64,000 nt of DNA from Arbacia lixula (GCA_963669155.1 OZ022593.1:11278796-11342795), one strand, 5' to 3'; numbered from the stretch's first letter, positions 45,386-57,965 are shown. Notes: generated from the sequence alone by a model not told the origin. A program made the numbers and translations.

Positions 45386-46404
45386 TCCAACCGCCCCCCC
45401 CCCCCTTTCCTAAAGGATTCAGATTGGCTGGAGACCCTGCCGTCTGCGGTGGAGTGTGAATCTTGGCGACTAGCAGCCAGGATTTCTTAATGACTCATCA
45501 TCCTATACGAATCCATCCATACTTCGTATCTCAAGGCTAACCCCTGGCCGGGCCGTGTCAGGGCAGGCCGGAGCAGCGGGGGTTTTAATCAAAGTGGAGA
45601 GCGAATTACAATCTCCATCCCAAAACTACCAAGACAACCAGTTGCGTCTCCCACCGTTAAAGGAAGGGCAGCTCTTTTGGTGGTCAAAAAAAAAACAATT
45701 GTGTAAAAACTGCAGAAAGTCAAAGAAAATTCCACAGAAGAACTTCCCTAATTATATAAAAACTGAGAGTTATGTCTGCATCGTCGATTGATTTGTTGGG
45801 GTGAATGGGGCCCGGCTGACCAGCTCACTGACTGGTGCAATATGAAAGTAGACTATGGTCCGTACGAAACAGGGTGTTTCAAATGTAATCAGGAATAGTT
45901 TTTCACTATTCTGGAAGAGGTTTGTGAAGCTATGACTATGAGATTTCGTACATTTTATAGTCAGGGTATACTTCTGATCCACCCTGAACTGCATGAATTT
46001 TTATAAAAGGGGTACCACGCCTTTAAGATGCCTTTAAGATGGAGGGAGCTTTTGTCTCACGAGGGATGAAGGGTCGGGTAGGGTAGGACATACGGGGGCA
46101 ATCTAACACCCTCTCTGCTCGGGGCACGTACGATTCCTTGAAGTAAGATAAGCGTAAAGCGGACCCCGATCCCACTCCTGGCATTGAGGTCACTTATAGC
46201 ACGGTTGTACTGTAATAGAATACTGGCTGGTCACCATCCTGTCACTCTACACAAAAACACTGCAATGGGACTACACGATGAGCAATCAATTCTTGCTGGC
46301 CTCGGATTTGAATGACAATTTCTATTACGCACTTAACATGATATTCCTTTTTTCTTACATAGCAAGCATGATGCTTTTTTAAAATAATTTTTCATATCAC
46401 ATGT
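45386..46404. other. GC-richer low-repeat block, then spacer
   Basis: Poly-C (12) at 45394-45405. From 45420 to 45680 the DNA is GC-richer (GTCTGCGGTGGAGTGTGAAT, CCGGGCCGTGTCAGGGCAGG, GTTTTAATCAAAGTGGAGAG). A 78-codon plus frame (45555-45791) lacks splice support. The block may be regulatory. Confidence 0.4.
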
Positions 46405-46600
46405 TAGGAAAAATTGTCTCACAATGCACTGCGCAGCGCATGTTTTCAGTCATACTTAATTCCAGCCTAGTGTACTAATGTAGGAGACAGGAAGTGCGTA
46501 CGACTTCAAACATGTGCTGCGCAGTGCATTATGGGATAGTTTTTCACTGACTGGCAGTATGGAGAATTACAAAGAAATAATAACAAATCAATGGAGTTGC
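46405..46600. mobile_element. Family L repeat, copy L2 (foldback)
   Basis: AATGCACTGCGCAGCGCATG (46429) pairs with CATGTGCTGCGCAGTGCATT (46512) as inverted arms. Between them lies TTCCAGCCTAGTGTACTAAT, shared with L1 at 8939; TATGGAGAATTACAAAGAAA is also shared downstream. Confidence 0.75.
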
Positions 46601-46846
46601 AATATGGATTGACCTACCAGACAGATCAATTATACAATGAGTTCAAACCAGGCTTCGCTTCTTCATGAATATTGATCAACCTAAATACATACAAATCCTG
46701 CAACAAATCATTCATGATTGTCATTGGGGCTCAATTTTTCCTCTTTCACTTGTCTACAATCCCGTTTTTCTTATCTTTATTCCTTCAGTACCAGCAACCA
46801 TGCAGCTCCACAGAGGTTCTGTGCATTCATGCTCAGTACAAATATA

Positions 46847-47077
46847 CACTACAGCTCAAAGGAATTGGCAAAGGGAAAGGAAAAGGGAAGAAAGGGGAGG
46901 ACCCGCAGTTTTAAACCGCGGTATATTTTGTCCGGTTCAGCATGAAACATGATGCTTGTTAGGCTAGAGCATCGTGTTTCATGCTGAACTGGACAAAATA
47001 TACTGCAGTTCAAAACTGTGGTTCCTTCCCTTTCTTCCCTTTCCCTTTCCCTATGCCAATTACTTTGAGCTGTAGTG
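46847..47077. mobile_element. Family B palindromic MITE, copy B3
   Basis: Complete 231-bp palindrome with TA at 46845-46846 and 47078-47079. Same ends and purine/pyrimidine arms as B1. Frames across it are element-derived. Confidence 0.92.
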
Positions 47078-48012
47078 TACATCTGTAGCAAAGGGATGAA
47101 AATTTAACAACAATACTGTTGCAGGTATGTACAAACAGCGGTATATAAAGAGTGAAAAAAAAGCCAATGAGATTACGGTCAATTTTGATGGGGGTAGGCG
47201 AATGAATGCAACGGAATGCTTCCCCAATCGTTCATCTTCTCCCCCTCCCCTAGCAACGGAGACGGGCTAATGATGATTGGATGGAATGAGGTCGGATGAA
47301 GACGAAGGAGATGAGGGATTAAGCATGACAGCCGAGCAGCACATTAACGAACGACGGGGGAAAAAAGGAACGAGAACGGGAAACGAGTGAACGATTGAAC
47401 AAACAGCCGCGTATAACCATAGACTAACAAACCTCACTTTTGATTGAAAATGATTCGCAATTAGGCTGAGGATACTCGCCATGTTTTATGACATTTTATT
47501 GCTTTCATTTCCCTCTATCATATCTGATTCAATTCACATACCAGTGCAACAAATGATATTTCAAGCATCTCATTTAATTTAATCAAATACCTCCACTAAA
47601 AGCCAGATTAAATGAATATGGGCTTTCACCCATAACTTTTCTTAATCATGTGATTTTGATTGGAATATTCATACAGAACATTTGATGGATAAACATTAAA
47701 TATCAATAAATATTCATCAAATATAATACAGAAATGAAGATTAGGTATTATAAGGTACAATCATTAATAAAATAGAAAGTAAATGAAATAATTTATTAGG
47801 AATACAATGAGACATCCTTGCTTTTCATGTATTGTACACATTATGGTTTCTTACAGACAAAATGAACATGAACGACTATGTATTCACCCTCCATATATGT
47901 AAGGCATCTTTTCAGCAATACATGATGATAATTTCAAACAGAAAAACGTCTAAATAGGATCAATATCAGTTTGTGAATATAATGCTACATGCTGCGCGTG
48001 ACATGCATCCGC
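47078..48012. other. Low-repeat spacer
   Basis: Balanced block at 47180-47480 (CTAGCAACGGAGACGGGCTAATGA region, CATTAACGAACGACGG), then AT-rich. No exon supported. Confidence 0.4.
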
Positions 48013-48103
48013 TCAACTCCTTCTCTGCCAGACTCCATACCGCCCTATGGGAATGGTGTACATTACCGGTGCAATAATGCCTTAATGGTGCATAAAGAGT
48101 TAA
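48013..48103. mobile_element. Family T short unit (T12)
   Basis: CAACTCCTTCTCTGCCAGAC at the left and GGTGCATAAAGAGTTAA at the right; nearly the same unit as 56673-56763. Confidence 0.75.
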
Positions 48104-48589
48104 AATGTCAGCCACCGTGAACTAAAAGCCAAGAGGCTGGAGGGTATAGACACTAGACCCTAAATTGATAGGCGAAGACGGCTTCGTTTTATTAGATTAC
48201 TGGATGGAAAATGGATTTTCTCATATTATACCAATCACAGAAATGCACTGCCGAGGCCCAAACTGCCACACAGACACACGACAGTGATATTAAAGGAATT
48301 AAACAGGTTTCCAGCAAAATTTGAATTTGACTCTTTTTTCTGAATTGTGTGAATTAAATTTGACCTAGTTAGGAATCTCTCAAATGATATAAATAGTTAC
48401 TTGGAAAAATCTTAAAGGAATACTCCTTTAATCTTTAGTTGTTATTGTTTATTATATTTCTTTTTGATTTGCAGGTGTTTTGCAGAACCACTATATGAAG
48501 GGTTTCTGAATTACACTTCCTACATGTATGTCATGCCTTTATCATGTTGCATGATAGCACTTTTGCTCCAAATATAGCTTTAAAAAATA
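48104..48589. other. Unassigned AT-rich spacer
   Basis: No gene or repeat recognised. Confidence 0.4.
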
Positions 48590-48972
48590 TGTAACTACAA
48601 ACTGACCTTTCTGCCTTTAAACATACATCATTGGTCTTCCAGTCTTATCTACCAGTCTCATCATATTAAATAAGAGACACTTTCCCCAGTACCAGATTTT
48701 AAATTTGCTCTGTGTACCTTTTAAATATAGCTAAAAACTGTACTCTTTGCCTGTAAACATCACATATCTACTAGTCGTGTCTACCAGTCTCATCATAGTA
48801 AATAAGAAAAATGTTCCCCATTTCCAAATCTAACATTGCTCTGTGTACTGTTAAAATGAAACAACAAAATGAACTCACTTACTGCCTTTAAACATCATGT
48901 GTCTACCAGTCGTATCTACCAATCTACCTACCAATCTACCGGTCTCATCGCATTAAATCAACAAACTTTCCC
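48590..48972. repeat. Tandem array, ~135-bp unit, about 2.8 copies
   Basis: TGCCTTTAAACAT (or TGCCTGTAAACAT) recurs at about 48612, 48748 and 48883, followed by TCTACCAGTC, TCATCATATTAAATAAG and TTGCTCTGTGTAC blocks. The third copy has an extra CTACCAATCTAC repeat. Confidence 0.88.
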
Positions 48973-50088
48973 CCCTGCCTGTGTTTCACATCTCCAGGCT
49001 GGCACACTCCTTATGTTAATCAACCTCGCAGTATTGAACGAACTTGGAAAAATTGATTAACGCTTGGATGGAAGGTTTTCGTGTGTCATGCCGGCTTGCT
49101 GTATAAAGGCCGCCTTGGAAGTAGTTTTAACACAAATACATCATCTCTTATTGCAACCCAAACGAACCATCCCTTCGACTGTCTAGTATATACACTATAT
49201 GGCTTTATGGAAAGATGTATTATTCATCATAAAGTTTGACTATCAATAATTAAATGATTCTCCATCATTTTGCTAGGAAATTATGAGAACGTAAATCAGA
49301 TATTGGCTTACACTGGTCAGAACTCATATCATTTTATGATGATGAATTTGCTGTATGTGATTACGATATCACAGATTCTTCTTCATGCTGTATAACTTCT
49401 GACAGTGTAATCCTAACTGGAATAAATGGTACAGAAGTCTTACTTTAATGTTCTAGGCAATAACCATAATTAGAAAATAAACAATTGTAATGTGATAAAT
49501 CAGGAGTGAAATGTATGTGGGTAGAGTTGAGCGTATATCTTCTTGCGCCATTACAATGGTTTATTTAAAAAAGGGGGCGATCTTTCTTATGGTCTGTCTG
49601 ATCGAGATAACTATCCAACATCAATCATTGCTGCTGATGAGGACCCCTTTCATACGTGCATCTTAATAACACATGGGGATCAATAGACCCATTCACACAT
49701 GGTTATCTTTTCAATAGATCTAGATATGAATCTCCTCAAGAATCTGCATCATTGCTCACATTTATTTAGATTTTGAAGTTGATTACAACAAATAGTATTC
49801 AACGTTTAACAAACAATGTGTATATTCAACTTAAGCTAAATCAAAAGACAAATTCAAAGCAGAACAAGAACTCCTTTTTCAATTTAGGTATCAAATAATT
49901 AACAACAAATTCAAAATGACTGGCATCAACATTATGTCACAAATACACATGGAAGATTATGTCCCATCACCATGCGCTCTTTCCAGATTCATCCAATTAT
50001 CAAAATAAGGAAAAGAAAAGAAAAAGACAAAGAAGATGTGGCTAAATTTCTAACAAACAGAATTTTAACAATTTGGACAATCAATCCT
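48973..50088. other. Unassigned AT-rich spacer
   Basis: No gene or repeat recognised. Confidence 0.4.
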
Positions 50089-50240
50089 AGCCTAGCTTCC
50101 AGGCTTTTGGGCATTTTTAATCCAAACTACAATATTCAAGAAACAGGTCTGGCTGCAGTAGACTAATCATTCTCTGTTCTTTCTCTGGCTCGCAAAGAAG
50201 AGAATGATACAGCGACTAGTCTTAGGGAACAAGACTCTAG
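50089..50240. mobile_element. Family F foldback element, copy F3 (reverse orientation, truncated)
   Basis: AGCCTAGCTTCCAGGCTTTT, GGGCATTTTTAATCCAAACT and GTCTGGCTGCAGTAGACTAA are the complement of the right arm of F2. The other arm survives only as GAGAATGATACAGCGACTAG. Confidence 0.75.
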
Positions 50241-50709
50241 TTATCAGTTCGGATCAAAACTGACTAACATTCTAGAAATGGGGCTAAATCAACACCAGAA
50301 AATGATCTGAATGAAGGTGGGAAAGCAAAATATACTGGTTTTAAAAAAATGGATATGAGTATTGATAATTCTAAGGAATAAAGAAAGATAGAATTATTGA
50401 TATTGAGTGGGGATGTGAAAGGGGGGAAGGTGATATATCTCCCGTGTTTATGCAGAGGGTGGGTAATTGCCATCAGTCCGATTAGAATCGAAGAGAAATG
50501 ACATCTTGTTTATATGGCCAGGATACAAACACAGACCTTCTAACGAGTCGTATTGACGTTTGGACCATGAGGAGAGGTATCTCTGTTTCAACTTCCATTT
50601 CCGGGATCGGGAGAGGGGGAAATGATGGGAATAGAAATGGATGTATTTCTGTCATTTTATGTTCTGTTTTGTCAGCAGAATTTCAGGAAAGTAATGTATG
50701 CTATTTGAC
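50241..50709. other. Unassigned spacer
   Basis: AT-rich and purine-leaning (GTGAAAGGGGGGAAGGTG). No gene. Confidence 0.4.
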
Positions 50710-50935
50710 AAAGAGAGAGAAAGGGAAAGGGGCAGAGAGAGAGGGAGAAGGAGAAATAAATCTAGAAAGACAAAGAAAGAAAGAAAGAAAGAAAGATACA
50801 AGATTAAGAGCAAAAGGGTGGGAGAGGAAGATGACAAAAAATGAGCATGAGAGAGAGAGAGAGACACACACACACACACAAACAAGCAGACATACTTACA
50901 GACAAACAAAGTGAGAGAAAGAGAGATTCCTGTTA
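50710..50935. repeat. GA, GAAA and CA simple-repeat block
   Basis: GAGAGAGAAAGGG at 50712, (AAAG)n at 50771-50795, (GA)n at 50849-50863 and (CA)n at 50863-50882. Confidence 0.92.
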
Positions 50936-51566
50936 TAAAAGCTATAATTCAAGGAAGAAATTATGCTGTCACGCTAAAAAGTGCAAAGAGGTTAAATCAA
51001 TTGATACAAACATAATGTTTGATCAATTCTCTAGATACACAAAACACGGTCATAAATTTTCTACCAAATTTGAATAGCGCACAATGTACACATCACAGCA
51101 ACCATACACACCGATATAGGCCAAATGCTTTATCAAAAAGCTTTGAATCTAATGTCTTGCTTTTGATGCCCGATTTGATAAAATGCCCATTGGAGGCCCC
51201 ATAAAAGCCATCCAATTTTCTATTCGCAGGGGCCCTTTTAGGGGGCAATTAGTTACAAAATGACCTCTTCACAAGAAAAACATTCTTCAGCCTGATATGG
51301 AGTATAAACTATACTACTTTGCAATTTCAAATGATCTTCAATGGTTTAGATTCTTTGAATTCTTCAAGTATTTTTTTGCTGTCACACAAACATTCCCATT
51401 TCATACCTCATAGGAACAATGAAGATGGAAAGAAACTTCTCCAAATTCATCTTTCAAAATTAAATCTCTAAATTCTATGGAGTTTTACTCCTTTCATATG
51501 CATTTGACAATCCTATATTGCATTCTTGGATTCCAATCATAGTTCCTCATGACAATCGATTTGTAC
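50936..51566. other. Unassigned AT-rich spacer
   Basis: Contains a short GC-richer block at 51180-51245 (GCAGGGGCCCTTTTAGGGGG). No exon. Confidence 0.4.
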
Positions 51567-51868
51567 TTAACCTTTAGCACTTGTGGACTATTTCATCACT
51601 AACATACACTGCAGCTCAAAGGAATTGGCATAGGGAAAGGGAAAGGGAAGAAGCCACAGTTTTAAACCGTGGTATATTTTGTCCAGTTCAGCATAAAACA
51701 TGATGCTTTTTAGGCTGAAGCATCGTGTTTCATTTCTGAACAGGAAAAAATATACGGCGGTTTAAAACTGCAGCTCCTTCCCTTTCTTCCCTTTCCCTTT
51801 CCCTATGCCAATTCCTTTGAGCTGTAGTCCCATAGAGTAGCATTTTGTCTGCCACATAAAGGGTTGAA
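51567..51868. mobile_element. Family T unit (T9) split by a family B insertion
   Basis: The left half TTAACCTTTAGCACTTGTGG (51567) and the right half CTGCCACATAAAGGGTTGAA (51850-51868) make one T unit of about 80 bp when B4 (51607-51828) is taken out. The right half matches the CAAAATGCT..CTATGGG subfamily at 35130. Confidence 0.6.
51607..51828. mobile_element. Family B palindromic MITE, copy B4
   Basis: Starts CACTGCAGCTCAAAGGAATT after TA (51605-51606). The right end stops at GAGCTGTAGT without the last G and TA, joining CCCATAGAG directly. The left arm has lost one GAAAGGGAAGG repeat. Nested in T9. Confidence 0.88.
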
Positions 51869-52679
51869 GGAAAAGTTACTTTGATAAGTTCTAGGGCCTT
51901 GGATGTCTAGCTAGTGCAGACATGTGACTGCACTACATGTATAGTACATGAACTAAATATCATCGTAATGAGTCATTTGAATGTCTGGTCATCTGTGATG
52001 TGTCCAGTCAGTGGACATGAGTCAGATTTACAGAAATGCTGAGAAAGGTTCAATTTCATGAATATTTATGAATGATCTGATATGTGTAACAATTAATGCT
52101 AGTGTACGTTCAAATTTGGTTCAAGATGTTTTCTCCTGACTTGTTTTTCATAAATTTATCGGATGTGGAACATGCTTTCCCTTTTAGTAAGGCTATGTCC
52201 TACAATTTCTTTTCAAATATAATGATTTGTTATGATAAATGGCATGTCCCATATCACACAATATACTCCGGCTCTAAAATATGTTTCTTTTACTACTAAC
52301 TACTTCCATTTTATTTTATTCATATGCAGTATACAAAGCTGGACGTCTGAAGAAGTAAGTTGGATTTGTAGCGACCAAAAGCGTGAACATTATATTTTGG
52401 TTTGTTTTCTTAAGGACACTGTAGTTTTCTTTTGGCTCCGTTTTAGCCACGTCACAATGTATAGAAAACGTGTCACTTGTTTATTTCCTCGCCGACTAAG
52501 TAGTCCTGTCATTCATTTATCATATCATTTAATTTAATTACTATATAACATTTTATATGAACATTACGAGTCGTTTTGGATTGTTTTAACCTGTGTGTGA
52601 TATACTTTTCTATTCAAAAGTTTTCACCTACTCAATTAATGTTAGTAAAATTGTTTCGCCGATATATGCAAAGTAGCTA
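51869..52679. other. AT-rich spacer
   Basis: Contains TATGCAG at 52323-52329 and GAAGAAGTAAGTTGG at 52349. These would bound a ~25-base microexon, but with no supporting context it is not called. Confidence 0.4.
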
Positions 52680-53560
52680 TGTCTGGCAAGGCCCGTTCGG
52701 GTAGGCGCGTTAGTGTCACTTGCATCTTACTAGCCAGCGAGAGTGGTTGTCCTTGTTTTTGTCCGTACCAAGGCCGTCCCATCAGTACGTGGCAAGGCCT
52801 TCCAGTACGTGGCATACTTGTACAGTATTGCCCAAGCCACTACAAACTCCAACCCAGTGCTCGACCTCATGTCCTAGGTCGCAAGCAGGTCCGCCCCATA
52901 ACTAGGGGGTTTTTCTCCTACATAATAAAGTACCATCAACCATACACCAGATGGCCTCGTGTCCTCATTTTGTCGGGCGGTAATCGAGGGACCTATCAAC
53001 GGTTTCTTCAGATTCATGACTGGAGTAAGAAATACTAAAGGTGGAGTAAAGCTCTATATGTGCTAACTAAACTGTTTGGAGTGTGTCTGAAAAGAGAGAA
53101 CTCCACTGCATGTATTGACAAGCTACCTGATGACCTCCATCTCTCCCAGGAACTTCTATGGCTGGGTCTTCATCAGCCAAAACTTCATCAAGTCGTCTGG
53201 TTTAAGTTGAGAAACACCTATCTTCATCAGCGTGATACAAACACAGAGCATGACATTTCCCCTTACCATCAGCATTGAAGATACATGTACTAATTACTGA
53301 TGTTGGGGCTTTTTTTAGTTAACTATATAATGATATTCTAAGTTTTTTCGGAGCAAGTAGCGTTCTTTTCTCCAACTTTGCGCTGATGAGAACCCAGCCC
53401 CTCCGAGCCTGACTGACAAGAGTACAAAGTTGATTGTGAATGCAAACAGCCATTTTGAATCATCACTGGTTATCTCACAGCATTTTGTTCTCCGGACTGC
53501 ACTGTTTGCCCAAGCATTTACACAGAGTAAAACGGCAAACAGACGCAAAGATCGCAAACA
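52680..53560. other. GC-richer unclassified block with broken frames
   Basis: From 52680 to about 53280 the composition rises and one plus-strand frame is open for 119 codons (52679-53038) and, after one stop, for another 72 (53060-53278). No recognisable domain, start context or splice signal. CAGTACGTGGCAAGGCCTTC then CAGTACGTGGCAT is a local duplication at 52781-52815. This may be a decayed retroelement or gene fragment, or conserved non-coding DNA. Confidence 0.3.
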
Positions 53561-55267
53561 CAAATAAAACGGAAACCAGTATCTCCGTTAGTAGGGATTT
53601 CCACAATTGTGCGATAAACAGAGACAGGGACTCAGCATCTCTGGCGAGGTGTCATTCCCATAAAATGTGTGAATATGTCTGCAAGAGTTTGCATTTCTAT
53701 GGAAACACCAGCGTATATTTATTTTGGGTATGGTACAGATAATAACTATTCTCAAAAACAAGTGCCTGCATTTAAAATCACTCCAGCCCTTAGACAGCAA
53801 TATCATATGATGAGTCATGCTTACACTAAAATACAAATGATTTTGAAATACAGTGTGTTCAATGTTCAAATTGACACATATCACACCTTCTACGATGTTT
53901 TTCTTAAGTCTCGCACTTAAAAGAAACCACAGGCAGCTGAGTGAAATAATTATATCAACTCACTGTTGAACGTTTCACTTTCCAGCAAAATATGAAACTA
54001 GTGATAGGAAAGAGTTACAGATTAAATAAAACGACTTCTACACTTCCCATTCATAACTTTAAGTTTGGTGTCTGGAATTGCCATGATGCCCATCATTTAA
54101 ATATACCAAAAAATGCAGATTGGTTCATGTAAATTACCCCTGCCGAACATACCGAACATGAGTCATCATAGCCTAAAGGTGTAGCCAACTTTAATGAAAT
54201 GAGAAAGCAGGTTTTTGCTCTCACAGGACACTGTATGAATTATTTTCCAAGTAAGAAAATATGTTCTCGAACAGTCTTCATCCTTTTAAATTCCAGACAG
54301 CAGTAACTTGTCTCACAGATAAAAAGCAAAGTCTCAAGATTGGAAAGAGTCTCGGCATTCTTTCCCTAGCCAACTGCAAAGGAAGATGTGAATGTTTCTC
54401 GACATTATAATGTTTTATTTTGTATATTAAATGAAGATAAAATATACAGCATCTGGAGGATATGCAGAAAGAGAAAGTACATGAGTTAAATTCCATATTA
54501 TTTTGATAATCTTAAAATATTTTCCTTGTATAATTCATTACTTTCATGAAGTGAGTACACGTTGAAATAACATTGATGCAAGAGCTTCAAAATTCATATG
54601 ATTTCAATGGTACTATTCATTTCATATCAATTGATGATGTAAAATGTAGAAAGCTGAGTAGAATAAGAAATAAGAAAGAATGAAATTGATTTACAAAAAT
54701 AATTACACAAGTACACATCTGATGAAAAGATAATTGTACCTTATATCCAACCTCCTCCTGCCTATGGATATTTTGAAAGACAAGGCATTTACATAAATAG
54801 CCACAGGTATTTAGATTTACCACCCTATATACTACAAGAAAAAAAACAGTTCTTTCTTTTATTCTTCTTCCCTTGAGGGGAATGAAAAGATCGGTTGTAA
54901 AGGAATGTGAAATGGAGGGGAAAGCTACAGCGAAACACTGACGAGCAATAAATTAGTCATTTCATCAATATTTCTGCGAACTAATTGAAGATTAAAAGCT
55001 CGGGAAGAGGAGCTCCGCATCAGCACAATGCGGAGATCGCGCCCATAAATTTCCCATAATCCTCCCCCTAGGCCCCACCCGGGGTGGTGGTTTGTGGATA
55101 GAAGGACGGACGGACGGACAGACAGACGTTTGGACGGGGGAAGGACTAATCATCGGGCAGGTAATGAAGCACGCTTCTCACCCCGTATGATAGGTTTGGA
55201 AGAGAACTAATGAATTATGGTGTCGTCATCAGAAAGATGTGGGCTTCAAAGCCCCAGAGCCCAATAA
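53561..55267. other. Low-repeat spacer
   Basis: AT-rich, with a balanced block at 54880-55070 (GAGGAGCTCCGCATCAGCAC, CAATGCGGAGATCGCGCCC) and a (GGAC)n/(AGAC)n patch at 55103-55128. No exon supported. Confidence 0.4.
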
Positions 55268-55453
55268 GGCTTCAAATGAAGATGGGGTGATGTGTGTATA
55301 TGGGGGGGGGGGGAACAACAAGATTTTGCAGGGTGGGAATAACTCCTACAGCATCGAACATCATGAAATAAGCGTTCATTGAGGGTTCCTAACCTTCCAA
55401 AAAGTGAATGGACATTTCAATAGACGACTCGGCTTCAAATAAAGGTTGAGGTG

Positions 55454-55488
<35 letters not shown>

Positions 55489-55831
55489 GGGGGGGGGGGT
55501 AGAGAAACAACAAGATTTCTCAGGGTAGGAATAACTCCTACAGCATCAAACATCACAAGAGTATTTCCTGAGGGTTCCAAACCTTCAAAAGAGTGAATGG
55601 ACATTTCCAAACAACAATAAGGCTTCAAATGAAGATGGGGAGGTCCGGTGTTTGTGTGTGTGGAGGGGAGTGGAGGGAGGGACGAGTACAGAAACAACAG
55701 CAAAAATAAACAGCATCAAACATTACCTCATGAGCATTTTCTTGAGGGTTCCTAACCCTCAACAGAGCGAATGGACATTTCCAAAGAACAATTAGGCTTC
55801 AAATGAGAATGGGGGTGGTGGTATATACGCG
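55268..55831. repeat. Tandem array, 163-190-bp unit, about three copies, with embedded GT and poly-G
   Basis: GGCTTCAAATGAAGATGGGG-type blocks recur at about 55268, 55431, 55621 and 55795. Each is followed by a GT/G-rich stretch, AACAACAAGATTT, ACAGCATCRAACAT, GAGGGTTCCTAACC and GTGAATGGACATTTC. Poly-G runs of 12 sit at 55302-55313 and 55488-55499, and (GT)n at 55457-55483. Confidence 0.92.
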
Positions 55832-56672
55832 GGTATGCTTGTAGAACACATAAGGCTACGAAAACAGCAGAAGAAGGGTGTGGGGGTGAAGGGGGGGGGG
55901 GGGGCTTCATCAGTTGCATCAAGCATGAATTTCTCTATGATATTTTAATATTATTTTTTTTGTTCTAAGGGGCAAAAGAGATTAAGAAAAATCTCTTCAG
56001 AACAGATTACAGATTTCTACATACAGCAATCATAGTGAAGTATGTATGTGGCTAGGTGAGAGGGGGGTGGGTAGGAAAGAAGGGCGGTACATTATATCAC
56101 CTTCACAACTAGTCGCATAAATAATTGGTGGGAAAGGGTGTGAATGGAATAAAAAAAGAAACATATCCATCTGATTTACACCGAAGTGTGATGATCATGA
56201 AATGCATACATGTGCACACAGCATACTGAATATTTCATAAAGCGTCCATCTACTGTCATGCCCCCAAACCCAAGTCTCATTCCCCATTTCACACATTCAA
56301 ATGTTGGCCTCAATCTGCTCTGTCATAGACGTCATATGTGACTAAGAATCAGTAATTTCTGTGAAAATGTGTACCCGTCCTTTGCTCATTTCTTATGAGT
56401 CATGCTGTACCATAATGAAGGAAAGTAACTTAGTAGTTTAATTTAAAGTAAATGCAAAGATAAAAGGCTGATTAATGGTAGGGCAACATTCAAGTGTATG
56501 ATGTGCTTCTTTGGATTTATATTATGGAAAAAATGTGAAGGGGGTTACTTTGGCATTGGTATTTCAAAAAATATATATTTCTTGATGTATTCATATTTGT
56601 ATTTGATGTTTCTTCTAATCAATGTTATATTCATGACCAAAGTTGTGGAAATAAATGAAATTAAATGAAATA
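55832..56672. other. Spacer with poly-G run
   Basis: Poly-G (14) at 55891-55904. The rest is AT-rich with no feature. Confidence 0.45.
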
Positions 56673-56763
56673 TTAACTCCTTCTCTGCCAGACTCCAAAC
56701 TTCCCTATGTGAATGCTGTGCATCACCAGTGTAAAAATGGCTCAATGGTGCATAAAGAGTTAA
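56673..56763. mobile_element. Family T short unit (T13)
   Basis: TTAA at both ends; TTAACTCCTTCTCTGCCAGA to GGTGCATAAAGAGTTAA. It matches T12 closely. Confidence 0.8.
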
Positions 56764-57965
56764 AGAAGGGAAATATGCTGAACTTGCATTCATAAGAGCA
56801 AAACATGAGTATAATAGTACACATCAAACAACAGAACACCTTTTTTTACAAAGCTGCGACACTAGCATTTTCACTGACAGATGGTTGACTACATTTATTT
56901 ACAATCTCATATTGCACTTGTAACATTGCGACCTAAAAATCGGCTGCCATGTGCAGCGTTTTCTGTACGCTACATTGATCAAAACACCCAAACGTGACAG
57001 AATTATGGGTCAGCCCATTCCTCAACCTACACTAAACCTAAAAAACATGCGTCTTTCTTTGTTCCTTTTCGGCACAAGACCTGGGCTTCTCATACGGGGC
57101 CCCTGCAATTTGATATGAATACTAGTCACGTAGCTACCACACACAGCTCAACAATGGAGATAAATGAGCGATCGAGTTATTGTGCCGCAGGTATTGGCCC
57201 TGGGGGCATTGAGGGGAGAGACGGATAATAAGGGATATGGAAGGGCAAACATGATACAAAAGATGATACTGGGATGCCCAGGTGCCGAGTTCAATCTAGT
57301 GGGACGAGCAAAAAAGGTGTATTATGCATAGGCTAAACTTGGTATCAAACGCTTTAAGGACCTTATCATGGATTATGTTTGAGCTTAGAGGAAGAAGTGT
57401 ATCTTTTCAGTGGCATAAAGAGAGTCATAATTGCTTATTGATGTATTTGAGCTGTCTTCAAAGCAGTGTATTCATATCTTTTTCTCTGATTTGCTCTTCT
57501 TTGATAGCCAGGGGGTAGTATTTTGAAAGAAACTTGTGTAAAAACTGTCTTGTTCCTGTGGAGGGGGAAAACTGTATTAGCTGTGTCAAGTTGTATCCTG
57601 AAAACTCACTCAAGTCATAACTGTGCCAATTAGAGTAAAGACCAATCACAGTTAGATCATATGGGACTTGTATCCAAACTAGTCCTGATTGCCACACAGA
57701 AAAAATATTCCATAGAATATCAATATGAGAAACATTAGTGTACATGCATACATTCAAAGAGTTTGGGGTATGCAAGTACACATGTAATGCAGATATGGGT
57801 ATCTTCAGTATTGCATTTTGTACATGAAGAAAAAAATTTGGCCAACTGAATGCCAAGTTGAGAATCAAACAAGTTTTGCATTAGTAATGCACATTTTCAC
57901 AAAATTGTAATGAAATTAAACAATACAATATTCACTTTTTCCTTCTCCTATATACTTTTTTTTTT
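56764..57965. other. Low-repeat spacer with one 136-codon minus frame
   Basis: A balanced block at 56990-57310 (GAGCGATCGAGTTATTGTGC). The minus frame 57458-57868 is AT-rich, hydrophobic and without splice or start context, and is judged a chance open frame. Confidence 0.4.

Noticed and set aside
52323-52353. Possible microexon between TATGCAG and GTAAGTTGG
   Set aside because: About 25 bases only, frame not testable, no partner exons.
57458-57868. 136-codon minus-strand frame
   Set aside because: AT-rich, no domain, no start or splice context; expected by chance in a 64-kb AT-rich window.
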